NCBI RefSeq assembly: GCF_964642095.1
Contig: NZ_OZ209244.1
Location: forward strand, 930,001-994,000
Length of the DNA stretch: 64,000 bases
DNA from: Fretibacterium fastidiosum
Lineage (GTDB): Bacteria > Synergistota > Synergistia > Synergistales > Aminobacteriaceae
Direction of reading: 5' to 3'
The notes beneath the pieces are model-generated. The model saw only the letters and a program-made list of their open reading frames with translations, was not told the DNA's origin and did no database searches. Both the position numbers and the translations under genes were made by a program. Below, piece after piece: positions 16,781-26,312 of the stretch (within the stretch, counting starts at the first letter, position 1; every line of letters begins with the position of its first letter).

Positions 16781-17976
16781 TCCCCGCCTCCCAGAGGCTG
16801 CCAGCGGACGCGGAGGTCAAAGCGATACCCCACGCCCGATACGCTCTGCGTGTTGTCCAGCTGCGACAGCGCGGCCCGACCCTCCCAGGCCTTGCGGAAG
16901 GCCAGCACCGTGCTCATGTCCGGGGCCGATCCCGTGCAGTCCAGTCCCTCCGCATTATAGCGCAGGACGTCCACCTTGACGTCCATGCTGGGGTTCTCCG
17001 CGAAGACGGCGCCCAGGTCCGCCAGCACGCTCCCCAGCTCGCGCCCCTCCGTTCCGCCCTGAAGCTCCGCGATCCGGTCCCGCGCCAGGGCGACGGGGTT
17101 CGAGATGCGCCCCGTGTGCGTCGGGTCGAAGGTCTGTCGGTACAGGTCCTCGCCCCTCCGGCGGGCCCCCTCGACCTGGGACAGGGCCTGCCGCCAGCGC
17201 AGGACGCTCCCCGCCAGCACCAGGACCCCCATCAGGAGGACCCAGCAGGCGGCCCGGCTCATGAGCCGGACGTCCCGTTCGAGGCCCATGGCCCCCTCCA
17301 GCGCCCTGCGGGAGAGGTTGAGCGTCCGGAGCCAGGGACAGTGGAGCAGGCTCTCCCGCGCGGACTCCTCCAGCGCCGCGGCGGCTCCGGGGTCCCGCGC
17401 GTCGAGGACGAAGGACGCGCCCCTCTCCAGCTTTCGGGCGGCGCAGCAGCGGTCGAACCAGGCCAGCTCCGCCTCCGGGGAGGACCGGTCCCGTGACGTC
17501 CAGCGGGTGAGGGCCGGCCTCCAGTCCTGCCACAGGATCGAGCAGAGGTTCTCCTCGTCCGCCCACAGGGCGACCCCGGTCCCCTGCACCCGCGCGGCCA
17601 GGGGCAGCGGCGCGGGCCAGACCAGCGACCGGCCCCCGTCAAGGGGGAGGTTCAGCTCCGAGGGCGAGAGGTACCACACCGACCCCGACACCCCCCGGCC
17701 GGCCCGCTCCATGACGACGGGGAACAACTCGATCTCCCCGGCCGCGGCATAGGGCGCGACCTGAAGCCGAAGCGCCTCCCGTACCTTGGCGAGGTTGGCG
17801 AAGGGGAAGGAGAAGGGGGCCAGGGCCAGGGATCGCATGGGGACCAGCGTCACCTCCAGGGCGCCCCGACGCGCCCCCGACGCGGAGGACAGCGGCAGCA
17901 GCTCCCCGCCAGCCAGACGCCGGAACGTGACGGACTCGGAAACGGCCCCTCTCTTGAAAAGCGAACGCACTCTCAT
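16777..17976 (-). CDS. GspL-like platform protein
   Basis: A 399-residue protein with an actin-like cytoplasmic region, one membrane helix (RAACWVLLMGVLVLAGSVL, about residues 234-252), a coiled coil and a periplasmic ferredoxin-like domain. GspL binds the GspE ATPase and GspM. The start overlaps the gspK stop by four bases, as in classical gspK-L-M order. The N-terminal half is diverged, including Pro/Ala-rich stretches, so identification is mainly by architecture and synteny. Confidence 0.75.
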   Translation of the reverse strand: MRVRSLFKRGAVSESVTFRRLAGGELLPLSSASGARRGALEVTLVPMRSLALAPFSFPFANLAKVREALRLQVAPYAAAGEIELFPVVMERAGRGVSGSVWYLSPSELNLPLDGGRSLVWPAPLPLAARVQGTGVALWADEENLCSILWQDWRPALTRWTSRDRSSPEAELAWFDRCCAARKLERGASFVLDARDPGAAAALEESARESLLHCPWLRTLNLSRRALEGAMGLERDVRLMSRAACWVLLMGVLVLAGSVLRWRQALSQVEGARRRGEDLYRQTFDPTHTGRISNPVALARDRIAELQGGTEGRELGSVLADLGAVFAENPSMDVKVDVLRYNAEGLDCTGSAPDMSTVLAFRKAWEGRAALSQLDNTQSVSGVGYRFDLRVRWQPLGGGE

Positions 17977-18890
17977 GACTCCTCCCAGCGGACGACCTTC
18001 TTCTCCGTCCGGTCAAAGATGATGTTGAACGAGGTCCCTCCCGGCGACTCGTCGATGAACTCGACGCGCAGGGCGAAGTAGCGGCTCTTGAAGGCGGCGA
18101 GGTTCGTCAGCCGCGTGGCCGTCCGGGCCGTGAGCCCTGGAATGGACTGCACGTCTTGAAGGCTCCTCAGGACGTGCTCCCTCCGGTAGGCCTCGACCCG
18201 CTCCGCCTGTCCGCCGTCGAGCCCCGGCAGGAGGCGCAGGACGGGGAGGGGGGCCGAGTTGAGGTTGACCTTCCCGTCGCTCCAGAGCGTGCAGAAGTCG
18301 CTCAGGCCCGGCCTGCCGTTCCCGCCCCGCAGGACCTCCGGCGTGAGCTCCTTCATCAGCAGGAGCTCCGAGAGGTCCAGGGGCGGTCGGTTGATGAACT
18401 CCTTCCGCTCGACGCCGCCGACCCGCCCCCTGTCGTTCCGATCCAAAAAGTCCAGCATCGGCGTGGCCAGCTCCCGATGCCCCAGCGCGTCCCACAGGTC
18501 CTCCCACGGGCCCCGCAGCTCCTGCCTCACGGTGTTGCCGTCCGGCAGGAAGAGCTTGCGGATGGGGAATTTGTCGTCCAGCGGCCTCACCTGCACAGCC
18601 CACAGCCCCAGCCCGTCGGCCGGGAAGAGGAACGGCTTGAACCACTGCTGGCGGGGGCTGTCGGCGTCCATCTGGCCGCTGACCTTGGCGATGGCGCTGA
18701 TGACGGAGTCCGCGAGCACCTGAGCCATGCTGCGATTCGTCAGGGCCGTCCGCTCCTGGAGGACGCTGCGCACCTGGAGGCGAACGAACCAGGCGAAGGC
18801 CGTGGCACAGGCGATCAAAAGCGTGCCCAGCATCAGCACGGACACCAGCACGAAGCCGCGCCGCCTACGGGAACACGGCGAAGTCCTCAA
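17973..18890 (-). CDS. gspK: Type II secretion minor pseudopilin GspK
   Basis: A 305-residue pseudopilin. The leader ends RRRRG, then FVLVSVLMLGTLLIACATAF. The usual +5 Glu is absent, which is characteristic of GspK at the pseudopilus tip. The large globular domain contains WSDGKVNLNSAPLPVLRLLPGL and a helix-hairpin-helix-like IPGLTARTATRL, both GspK features. The TTG start at 18890 has GGAGGAG four bases upstream and overlaps the end of gspJ. Confidence 0.9.
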   Translation of the reverse strand: MRTSPCSRRRRGFVLVSVLMLGTLLIACATAFAWFVRLQVRSVLQERTALTNRSMAQVLADSVISAIAKVSGQMDADSPRQQWFKPFLFPADGLGLWAVQVRPLDDKFPIRKLFLPDGNTVRQELRGPWEDLWDALGHRELATPMLDFLDRNDRGRVGGVERKEFINRPPLDLSELLLMKELTPEVLRGGNGRPGLSDFCTLWSDGKVNLNSAPLPVLRLLPGLDGGQAERVEAYRREHVLRSLQDVQSIPGLTARTATRLTNLAAFKSRYFALRVEFIDESPGGTSFNIIFDRTEKKVVRWEES

Positions 18891-19482
18891 CGCTCTCCTC
18901 CTCCTTCCCCGTCCCCCGCGTCAGGGCGATGAAGAGCCCGGCAGGGAGGGGGCCCCTGTACTCCCTGCGGCGTTCCCCCCCCTCCGCGGGGACCTCGACG
19001 CGGAAGCTCGTCACCCCCGGAAGGACGAGCTGCCCCTCCTCGCCCTTCAGCTTGTCGGGGTCCACCTCGGTCGGGAGCTTCCCCGACAGCACCCAGCGGT
19101 AGAGCCCCGGCAGGAGGTCCGGGCGCATCGGGCTGCCCCTCTCGACCCGGTAGACCAGGCTGCCCGCCGCCACGTCCTGCCTCGCGGGAGAGGCGCTCAT
19201 CACGATCAGGACGTCGTCGTCCCCCCCTCCCAGCACCCTGCCGTCCTTCACGATGACCGGGACGGGAGCCGCCCGCAGCGCAGCCGCGGCGTCACGCCCG
19301 ATGAAGGCCAGCGCGCGGGAGAGGGCGGAGGCGTCGGAGTAGTCCTGCTGAAGCTCCACGACGCGCCGAACCGTGACGACGACGGGCGCAAGGGCCAGGG
19401 CCGTCACCATCCCCGTCAGCATCACCGCGATCATGACCTCGATGAGCGTGAAGCCGGTTCGGCGCATGGAGCGTTCCGTCAC
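18865..19482 (-). CDS. gspJ: Type II secretion minor pseudopilin GspJ
   Basis: A 205-residue pseudopilin with leader MTERSMRRTG and then FTLIEVMIAVMLTGMVTALA, with Glu at +5. Its size and its position immediately before gspK fit GspJ, part of the I-J-K tip complex. The C-terminal domain is beta-rich. The start overlaps the stop of the upstream O-antigen-ligase-like gene by four bases, so the two are likely co-translated. Confidence 0.85.
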   Translation of the reverse strand: MTERSMRRTGFTLIEVMIAVMLTGMVTALALAPVVVTVRRVVELQQDYSDASALSRALAFIGRDAAAALRAAPVPVIVKDGRVLGGGDDDVLIVMSASPARQDVAAGSLVYRVERGSPMRPDLLPGLYRWVLSGKLPTEVDPDKLKGEEGQLVLPGVTSFRVEVPAEGGERRREYRGPLPAGLFIALTRGTGKEEESVEDFAVFP

Positions 19483-21464
19483 TCGGAGGCCGTGGCGTCC
19501 ATGGACCGGCGCGATTCGGCCCCCTCAAAGGTCATCCCGCCCGACGGCTGGAGCGGCACCAGGACCAGGGCGTCGACGGAGCGGCCCAGGCGGTCCGTCA
19601 CGTCCGGCTGGGGCATCAGCTGGAAGGTCCCCGGCTTGAGGTAGCTCGCCAGCTCCTTCAGCACGTCCTGGGCCTGAAAGCGCTGGGCCCAATGCAGGAG
19701 TTTGCTCATATCCTCGGAGTGGGGCTCGCGGCGGAAGTGGCCCAGCAGAAGGCTGAAGCCGCGGCTCAGGGCGTCGAAGTCACCCGCCTGGTCCCCCACC
19801 TGGAGGTAGTGGTAGCCCAGGTTCTTGATGGCGTCCTCCCGGACGATGGGGTGGGCGGCGGCCCTCTCCAGCCAGCCTCGCTGCAGGACGGCGTTGGAGG
19901 TGTTGAGCGCCCTCCGCAGCAGGAGGTTCCCCTCGATGCCGCTCAGGAGGTAGGCCGACCCGGTGACAGCGGCGGCGAAGAAGAGGGCGCCCGTCAGCTG
20001 CGCCGCCCGCTTCGCCATGGCCGCGGACCAGCCCAGCCTCCCCGTCAGGACCTCCCGGTTCGTGATGGCGAAGGCCAGCGCCATCCACAGGATGTTCTCG
20101 ATCCGGTGGAAGGGGCGGGTCCAGAGGGCGTTGAAAGCGATGAGGGTGACGAGAGCGCAGGCCCAGATGGCCTCACGGGGCAGGTGTCGGCCCCGCAGGA
20201 GGTGCGCCAGGACGGCAGCGCCCCACAGGCCGAACATCGCGAGGAGCAGCACGCCCCCCAGGACGCCCGCCTCGCAGAACCACTGCAGGAACTCGTTGTG
20301 GGCCCAGTGGGTGTACTGCCACTGGTACCAGGGCTCGTGGTTGGTCTTGAAGGCCTCCCGCTGGGCCTCCAGGTAGTGCCACTTGAACTGCCCGATGCCC
20401 ACGCCCCCCGGGTGCTCCCGGAACATGGCCTTCGAGGTGGTCCAGATGCCGATGCGGCCGCCGACGGTCCAGGCGTTCTGGACCATGTCCCCCGTCTTGG
20501 CGATGAGGTCGCTGCTCCGCGCGCGGTTGACCGACATGGAGCCGCCCAGCACGGCGACAAAGAGCAAGAGTGCCAGTCCGAGGCGCAGGGCGTAGGCCCG
20601 GCCGAATCGGGCCACGGTCACGAGGCCCAGCACGAGGAGCCCGGCGAACAGCGAGAATATCCCGGAGCGGCTGGTGCTGTTCCAGAGGCCCCAGACGTTG
20701 ACGCCCATCAGGAGCAGGTTCAGGACCGTCAGCCACAGGGGCCTTCTCCGGCCCTCCTCGTCCACGGCGTAGGCGATGAACAGGTAGACGGAACTCATGA
20801 CGCAGACGGCCATCCAGAGGCCGAACATGTTCTGCTGGGCGGTGTTCCCGATGTAGTTGCCCGGCGTCGGCAGGATGACGGAGCTCAGGGACTGCAGGCC
20901 CGACAGGGGTGTCCCCTCAAGGAATTCCAGCCCGTTCAACCCCCGGATCTGCAGCTCCGCGAACAGGACGTTGATCGCCCCGTTGACGTTGGCCAGCCAC
21001 AGGATCGGCCGGAGGCTCCCGTTGGGGAAGGAATCGACGCTCAGCACGTAGAAGGCCCACACCGCCGCCAGGCAGATGAGCTCGTGCAGCATCCCCGTCG
21101 CGGAGGAGATGGGGGTCCAGAGCGGCATGAGGGCGCAGTAAACCAGCATCAGGGCCCAGATCGACCCGAAGAGGTCCACCCTCAGCGTCAGGCGGTCCCC
21201 GCCGTTTCGGACGAGGCGCCAGCCCGCCGTCAGGAGGGCAAGAGCGACAGGGAACCCTGCCACGGACCACTTCATGATGTGCAGCGTGTCGGCGAACCGT
21301 ACGCCGGAGTAGACCAGGTTGGGCAGGACCAGGGCCACGATCCAGAGCGGAACCAGGATCGGCGAGGGGACGAGGGGCATCGGCCTCCTGGCCGCGACCG
21401 GGCCGGTCTTCGCCTGGCTCGTCCTGCGGGAGGACTTCATCGGAGAATTCGTCAAGGAGAACAC
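19479..21464 (-). CDS. O-antigen ligase / PglL-type O-oligosaccharyltransferase-like membrane protein
   Basis: A 661-residue protein with about 12 membrane helices and a large periplasmic loop. The Wzy_C-type signature is present: SRSGIFSLFAGLLVLGLV, then HPGGVGIGQFKWHYLEAQ and a conserved His region (WAHNEFLQWFCEAGVLGGV). Related enzymes join lipid-linked glycans to lipid A (WaaL), to each other (Wzy) or to pilin serines (PglL). Four-base overlap with gspJ argues for co-expression with the T2SS, which makes pseudopilin or secreted-protein glycosylation worth considering. The GTG start is chosen for its GGAAGGAAGG site. The last 150 residues are soluble and helical, possibly TPR-like. Confidence 0.8.
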   Translation of the reverse strand: MFSLTNSPMKSSRRTSQAKTGPVAARRPMPLVPSPILVPLWIVALVLPNLVYSGVRFADTLHIMKWSVAGFPVALALLTAGWRLVRNGGDRLTLRVDLFGSIWALMLVYCALMPLWTPISSATGMLHELICLAAVWAFYVLSVDSFPNGSLRPILWLANVNGAINVLFAELQIRGLNGLEFLEGTPLSGLQSLSSVILPTPGNYIGNTAQQNMFGLWMAVCVMSSVYLFIAYAVDEEGRRRPLWLTVLNLLLMGVNVWGLWNSTSRSGIFSLFAGLLVLGLVTVARFGRAYALRLGLALLLFVAVLGGSMSVNRARSSDLIAKTGDMVQNAWTVGGRIGIWTTSKAMFREHPGGVGIGQFKWHYLEAQREAFKTNHEPWYQWQYTHWAHNEFLQWFCEAGVLGGVLLLAMFGLWGAAVLAHLLRGRHLPREAIWACALVTLIAFNALWTRPFHRIENILWMALAFAITNREVLTGRLGWSAAMAKRAAQLTGALFFAAAVTGSAYLLSGIEGNLLLRRALNTSNAVLQRGWLERAAAHPIVREDAIKNLGYHYLQVGDQAGDFDALSRGFSLLLGHFRREPHSEDMSKLLHWAQRFQAQDVLKELASYLKPGTFQLMPQPDVTDRLGRSVDALVLVPLQPSGGMTFEGAESRRSMDATASE

Positions 21465-21555
21465 GACCTTCCTTCCAAACGAAATTCAAATCCAGAGCGA
21501 TCAAGGCGCGTAAGGGGAGCGATCCCGCTGCGGGCAGGACCGCCGGTCCGCACGC

Positions 21556-23196
21556 CTACTGCGCCAGCGCGTAGCGCTCCACCGGGGCGAAGGCGTCGGT
21601 GAAGGCGGGGATCTCCGGGACGAAGGGGTCCAGCCACTGGTGGGCCAAAAGGGGCAGGACGCGCGCATCGGGGACCGGAGGGACCGGGGGGTCGTTCGAA
21701 CAGAGGCCCATCAGCATGAGGTTCTGCAGCGCCTCCGCGCTCTCCGGCTCCGGAGCGGAGGCCGGGAAGATCAACATCCGGGGGAAGGCCTGGGAGAAGG
21801 CGGCGTAGATCCCCTGGAACACGCCGCTGCGCCGGCCCGACAGCGCGGCGATGACGTTGGTGATGAGGACGCCGTCCGGCGCCATCAGGGCGCGGATCCG
21901 CTCCGCAGCCTCCACGGTGGTCATGTGGAAGGGGATGGAGTACCAGGAGCCGAAGACGTCCATAAAGACCGCGTCGTAGGTCCCGTGCCGCTCCAGGTCC
22001 TGCGCCATGCGGTTCAGGAAGGCGCGGGCGTCCTCGTGGAATATCCTGAGGTTCGGGCTGTCCTGCAGGTCGAAGTAGCGCCGTGCCGCCTCCGTCACGC
22101 CGGGGTCCAGCTCCACCACGTCGATGGAGACGTTTCGCTCCGCCAGGACGTGGCGCGGCACGCAGTAGCCGCCCCCGCCCAGCATCAAAATCCGCTTCGC
22201 GTCCGGCTTGTAGTGGAAGGCCAGGTCGTAGAACTTCGTGTAGTCGCTCACCAGCTCCGCGGGGCTGTCCGGGTACATCAGGGACTGCGCCCCGTCCGGG
22301 TCCGTCATCATGATGCGGACGCGCCGGTTGTTGTTGCGCAGCATGAGGCTCTCCACGATGGAGATGTGGTTGTAGGCCGTGTCGATCTGGACGCCCACGG
22401 GCGTCATGGGCAGCCCGTACACCCTGGAGGCCCAGGCGCCGCAGCTGAGACAGGCCGCCGTCAGGAGGACACCCCGCCAGGAGGCGGCGTAGAGCAGCAT
22501 GGAGAGCGCTGCAAGGGCGCTGGCGAGCCCCATCAGGATGACCCCGGAGGGAAGGAGGGAGATCAGGACGAAGCCGCCCAGGAAGGTCCCCAGGATGCTC
22601 CCCGCCGCGTTCAGGGCCGAGAGGCGCCCCACCGTGCCGCCCGACGAGGCCACGTCGCGCAGGGCCAGGCGCGCGATGAAGGGCGACGTCATGCCCAGGA
22701 GCAGGGTCGTCGGGGTGAAGATCGCGAGGGCGGCCGCGACGGACGTCAGGTAGAGGTTGAAGGAGCGCCGGAGGAGGGCGGTGAGGATCGCGTTGCTGGC
22801 GAAGGCCGTCGCCCCCAGGATCGCGGCGGCCAGGAGGAGGATGCGGCCCAGGAGGCGGGCCTCCGGACGCCGGTCCGCCAGGCAGCCGCCCAGCCAGTTT
22901 CCGGCGCAGAGGCTCGTCATCATCACGCCGATCAGCGCCGTCCAGACGACCAGTGACGTGCCGAGGAACGGCGCCACCAGGCGGGAGCCGGTGAGCTCCA
23001 GCACCATGACGGCCGCGCCACAGAAGAAGGAGGCTGCCTGGAGGCGCTTCGGGACGCGGCCGTCCCCCGGCACCCCCTTCCCGGTCTGAGGGGGGACCTT
23101 CGACAGCTTCAGCTTTTTCTGTTTCGAGCCTTCAGGAGCGGCCTCCCCGGTATGGAACGGGGCCTCCGCTTCCGGCAGATGGGGATCATACTCCAT
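21556..23196 (-). CDS. Membrane-fused spermidine synthase-like protein
   Basis: A 546-residue fusion. Residues about 50-260 form seven or more membrane helices (for example VMVLELTGSRLVAPFLGTSL, a motif typical of these fusions). Residues about 290-510 form a Rossmann-type methyltransferase-fold domain of the spermidine synthase family (RILMLGGGGYCVPRHVL, then IDVVELDPGVTEAARRYF and HEDARAFL). Whether it makes a polyamine is uncertain, because many fusions lack the full putrescine site. It is 91 bases upstream of the T2SS operon, same strand, and may share its transcript. Confidence 0.85.
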   Translation of the reverse strand: MEYDPHLPEAEAPFHTGEAAPEGSKQKKLKLSKVPPQTGKGVPGDGRVPKRLQAASFFCGAAVMVLELTGSRLVAPFLGTSLVVWTALIGVMMTSLCAGNWLGGCLADRRPEARLLGRILLLAAAILGATAFASNAILTALLRRSFNLYLTSVAAALAIFTPTTLLLGMTSPFIARLALRDVASSGGTVGRLSALNAAGSILGTFLGGFVLISLLPSGVILMGLASALAALSMLLYAASWRGVLLTAACLSCGAWASRVYGLPMTPVGVQIDTAYNHISIVESLMLRNNNRRVRIMMTDPDGAQSLMYPDSPAELVSDYTKFYDLAFHYKPDAKRILMLGGGGYCVPRHVLAERNVSIDVVELDPGVTEAARRYFDLQDSPNLRIFHEDARAFLNRMAQDLERHGTYDAVFMDVFGSWYSIPFHMTTVEAAERIRALMAPDGVLITNVIAALSGRRSGVFQGIYAAFSQAFPRMLIFPASAPEPESAEALQNLMLMGLCSNDPPVPPVPDARVLPLLAHQWLDPFVPEIPAFTDAFAPVERYALAQ

Positions 23197-23431
23197 GAGT
23201 TTTCAGTCCTTTTAACGCCCTTGAAGGCGTCATCGTTGTCTTCACCTGACGTTCACCCTCCACAGGAGCCAGGGGCCGACAGGCCCAGAACGGAGGGGTT
23301 CGGAAAAGCGCCCTCCGTCGGAATACACTCAGTGTGGTATTTTACCAGACCTCAGGCGGGGCCGAAACGTGCCGAATGCTTAGGGCGCGCTGACTGATTT
23401 TCGCTGTCCCGGCCACCACCCGTCCGGCGCC
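23197..23431. other. Intergenic spacer between TrkH and the spermidine-synthase-like gene
   Basis: 235 bases with no credible gene. On the minus strand a TAAAAT near 23336-23341 could be a -10 box for the downstream operon, but no good -35 was found. Confidence 0.3.
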
Positions 23432-24901
23432 TCAACGCCTCCACGCCCCCGGCAGGAAGAGGAGGAACACGGCGAAGAGCTCAAGCCGCCCTGCCAACAT
23501 GCAGAAGGAGAGGATCCACTTGACGCCGGCGGGCAGCCAGGCGAAGTTCTCCACGGGCCCCAGGGCGCCCAGCCCCGGCCCCACGTTGCTGAGGCAGGCC
23601 ACCACCCCGGAGAAGGCCGACACCATGTCGAGCTTCGGGTGGTCGAAGGCGGCGATCGCCAGCGTGGCCGAGGTCATGATGAGGAGGTAGAGGACCAGGA
23701 AGGCCGAGGCGGAATCCATGACGTCGCGGCCGATGGCCCGCCCGTTCATCCGCGCCGTGACCGTCGCCCTGGGGTGCAGCAGGCGCAGGGTCTCCGCCTG
23801 GACCTGGCGGCGCAGGACCAGAAAGCGCACGACCTTGCACCCGCCCCCCGTGGACCCGGCGCAGGCCCCCACCACCATCAGGATCAGGAACAGGAACCGG
23901 GCGAACTCGGGCCACAGGTCGTAGTTCTCGGTGACGAACCCCGTGGTGGTGATCAGGCTCACCACGTGGAAGAAGGAGGCGCGCAGCGCGGGCTCGACCC
24001 CGGAGAAGCCGCGGCGGAGGAGGCAGAGGGCGATGGCCAAGGCGGAGGCCGCGACGATGGCGGCGTACCAGCGCAGCTCCTCGTCGCCCAGGACCGCCCG
24101 CACGCGCCTCGCGAAGAGCAGGAAGTAGAGCGAGAAGTTGACGCCCGAGGCGAACATGAAGGCGGTGATCACCCACTCGATATAGGGGCTGTGGAAGGCG
24201 GCGATCGAGGCGTTCCGCGTGGAGAAGCCTCCCGTGGCGATGGTGGCGAAGGAGTGGACCACCGCCTCGAAGAGGCTCATGCCCCCCAGCGTCAGCAGGA
24301 GGGTTTCGGCGACCGTCAGCGCGAGGTAGACCTCCCACAGGCGCAGGGCCGTCTCGTGGAGGCGCGGGGTCAGCTTCTCCGGCGTGGGGCCGGGCACCTC
24401 CGCCTTGTAGAGCTCCATGCCCCCCACGCCCAGAAAGGGCAGGATCGCGAGGCTCAGGACGATGATCCCCATGCCCCCAAGCCAGTGGGTCAGCCCCCGC
24501 CAGAGCAGGATGCCCCTGGGGAGGGCCTCAACGTCGGCCAGCACCGTAGCCCCCGTGGTGGTGAAGCCCGACATGGTCTCGAAGAAGGCGTCGACGTAGC
24601 GGGGCGCCGCGCCGAACTGCCAGTAGGGCAGCGCCCCGACCGCCGAGGCGATCACCCAGGCGAAGCCCACGACGCCCACGGCCTCGCGGATGCCCAGGCT
24701 GTCCCCAAGCGGACCGGGCCGCCAGCGCCGGCCGGCCAGGAAGAGGCCCAGGCTCAACAGGATTCCGGTGCCGAGGGAGACGGCGAAGGCGGCCGCATCC
24801 CCCGTGCCGTCCAGGAGGGCCAGGAGGAACGGGGGGAGCATGAACAGGGAGACGATCGCGCAGATGAAGGAGAGAACGCGGAGGACGATCCCCACCTTCA
24901 T
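23432..24901 (-). CDS. trkH: TrkH-family potassium uptake channel subunit
   Basis: A 489-residue membrane protein with four pseudo-repeats of helix-pore-helix typical of Trk/Ktr channels. Filter-like segments include ETMSGFTTTGATVL, FATIATGGFSTRN, SLITTTGFVTENY and FSGVVACLSNVGPG. It conducts K+ into the cell together with the cytoplasmic ring protein TrkA, which is encoded 28 bases upstream on the same strand. Length and motifs are normal. The ATG at 24901 lies close behind the trkA stop. Confidence 0.95.
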   Translation of the reverse strand: MKVGIVLRVLSFICAIVSLFMLPPFLLALLDGTGDAAAFAVSLGTGILLSLGLFLAGRRWRPGPLGDSLGIREAVGVVGFAWVIASAVGALPYWQFGAAPRYVDAFFETMSGFTTTGATVLADVEALPRGILLWRGLTHWLGGMGIIVLSLAILPFLGVGGMELYKAEVPGPTPEKLTPRLHETALRLWEVYLALTVAETLLLTLGGMSLFEAVVHSFATIATGGFSTRNASIAAFHSPYIEWVITAFMFASGVNFSLYFLLFARRVRAVLGDEELRWYAAIVAASALAIALCLLRRGFSGVEPALRASFFHVVSLITTTGFVTENYDLWPEFARFLFLILMVVGACAGSTGGGCKVVRFLVLRRQVQAETLRLLHPRATVTARMNGRAIGRDVMDSASAFLVLYLLIMTSATLAIAAFDHPKLDMVSAFSGVVACLSNVGPGLGALGPVENFAWLPAGVKWILSFCMLAGRLELFAVFLLFLPGAWRR

Positions 24902-24929
24902 CGGTGAAGCCCTCCCGCCGGCGCGCGCG

Positions 24930-26312
24930 TCACGGCTGCGCCTCGCTGAAGAGCTCCACGGCCTCGCGCATCAGGGCCGTCGAGGCGAAGAGGATGAGGT
25001 GGTCGCCGGGTTCCAGCTTCGTCGACCCCATGGGGACGAAGACCCGGTTTCCCCTGCCGAGGAGCGCCACCAGGACGCCCTTGGGCAGCCCCAGGTCCGA
25101 CAGGGGGATCCCCGCCCGGCTGTGCTTCGCCGGCAGCACCACCTCCAGCATCTCCGCGTCGATCTTCTCGATGATGGAGAGGGCCCTGGCGTGGCCGGGG
25201 TAGCGGATCGTACGGAGGATCGTGGAGGACAGCGCCTCGTTCAGGTCCACCACGGCGTCGACGGGCATGTACTTCGGCATGTCGCGGTAGAGGCGGCGGC
25301 GCACCACCGCGATGCTCTTGCGGACGCCCATGGCCTTCGCCATGGCGGCGTAGACCAGGTTCACCTCGTCGGAGTCCGTGACGCAGACGTACCCGTCCGC
25401 CTCCTCGATGCCCTCCTCCTGCAGGACTTCCCTCTGGATGCCGTCCTCGTGGAGGAACAGGGTGTTCCTGTCCCCCAGCTCGTTGGACAGCCTCCTGCAG
25501 CGCTCCTCGTTGACGTCCAGGAGGCGGATCTCCGCGTGCCGGTAGGCCTCCTGGATCCTCTGGATCAGCTGGCACCCGATCTTTCCGCCCCCGACGATGA
25601 AGACCCGGCGCAGGGGCCGGGAGTTCTTTCGCTGAAAGAGCTCCTCCAGCATGTAGACCGTCTCCTTGTAGGAGACCACGTAGCACAGGTCCTGAGCGGC
25701 CAGCACCGTGTCGCCGTCGGGGACGAAGCTCTCCCCGTCGGGGCGCTCCACGCACACCACGATGGCGACGAGGTCCTTGTAGTCGATGCGGATGTCCTTC
25801 AGGGACTTCCCCACCAGCGGGGAGTCCTCCGCGACGCGAAAGGCGTAGATGGCCGCCTGTCCGTTCAGGAGCTCCGCCGTGCGGGTGGCAGAGCTCACCG
25901 TCAGGAGCTCCAGGATCTCCCGCGCCACGGACCGTTCGGGCGAGATCATCATGTCGATGCCGAGCTTCTGCCCCCAGGTGGGGGAGTCCGTGAACTCGAG
26001 CCCCCGCGCCCTGGCGATGACGTGCCGCACCCCGGCGCTGTGGGCGATCCAGCAGGATAGCATGTTCACCTCGTCCCGGTCCGTGCAGGCCACCAGGATG
26101 TCCGCGGCGCAGTCCTCCTCCCGAACGCCCGCGTCCCACAGCACCTGGGGCCTGGCCCCGTTGCCCCGGATCACGCGCACGTCCAGCTCGTCCTCCGCGC
26201 GCTTGGCCCTCTCCGCGTCCTGCTCCACCAGGTTGACGTTGTGTCCGTCCCCGGACAGGGTGGCCGCGATGCTGCGCCCCACCTCGCCCGCCCCGACGAT
26301 GACGATGTTCAT
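24930..26312 (-). CDS. trkA: Trk potassium system regulatory protein TrkA
   Basis: A 460-residue cytoplasmic protein with two tandem RCK units, each with a nucleotide-binding Rossmann domain (MNIVIVGAGEVGRSIAATL at the start; RRVFIVGGGKIGCQLIQRI near residue 230) and a TrkA_C domain. It gates TrkH in response to nucleotides. The ATG start at 26312 overlaps the stop of the thioesterase gene upstream by the ATGA pattern. Two-RCK architecture is the standard TrkA form. Confidence 0.95.
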   Translation of the reverse strand: MNIVIVGAGEVGRSIAATLSGDGHNVNLVEQDAERAKRAEDELDVRVIRGNGARPQVLWDAGVREEDCAADILVACTDRDEVNMLSCWIAHSAGVRHVIARARGLEFTDSPTWGQKLGIDMMISPERSVAREILELLTVSSATRTAELLNGQAAIYAFRVAEDSPLVGKSLKDIRIDYKDLVAIVVCVERPDGESFVPDGDTVLAAQDLCYVVSYKETVYMLEELFQRKNSRPLRRVFIVGGGKIGCQLIQRIQEAYRHAEIRLLDVNEERCRRLSNELGDRNTLFLHEDGIQREVLQEEGIEEADGYVCVTDSDEVNLVYAAMAKAMGVRKSIAVVRRRLYRDMPKYMPVDAVVDLNEALSSTILRTIRYPGHARALSIIEKIDAEMLEVVLPAKHSRAGIPLSDLGLPKGVLVALLGRGNRVFVPMGSTKLEPGDHLILFASTALMREAVELFSEAQP

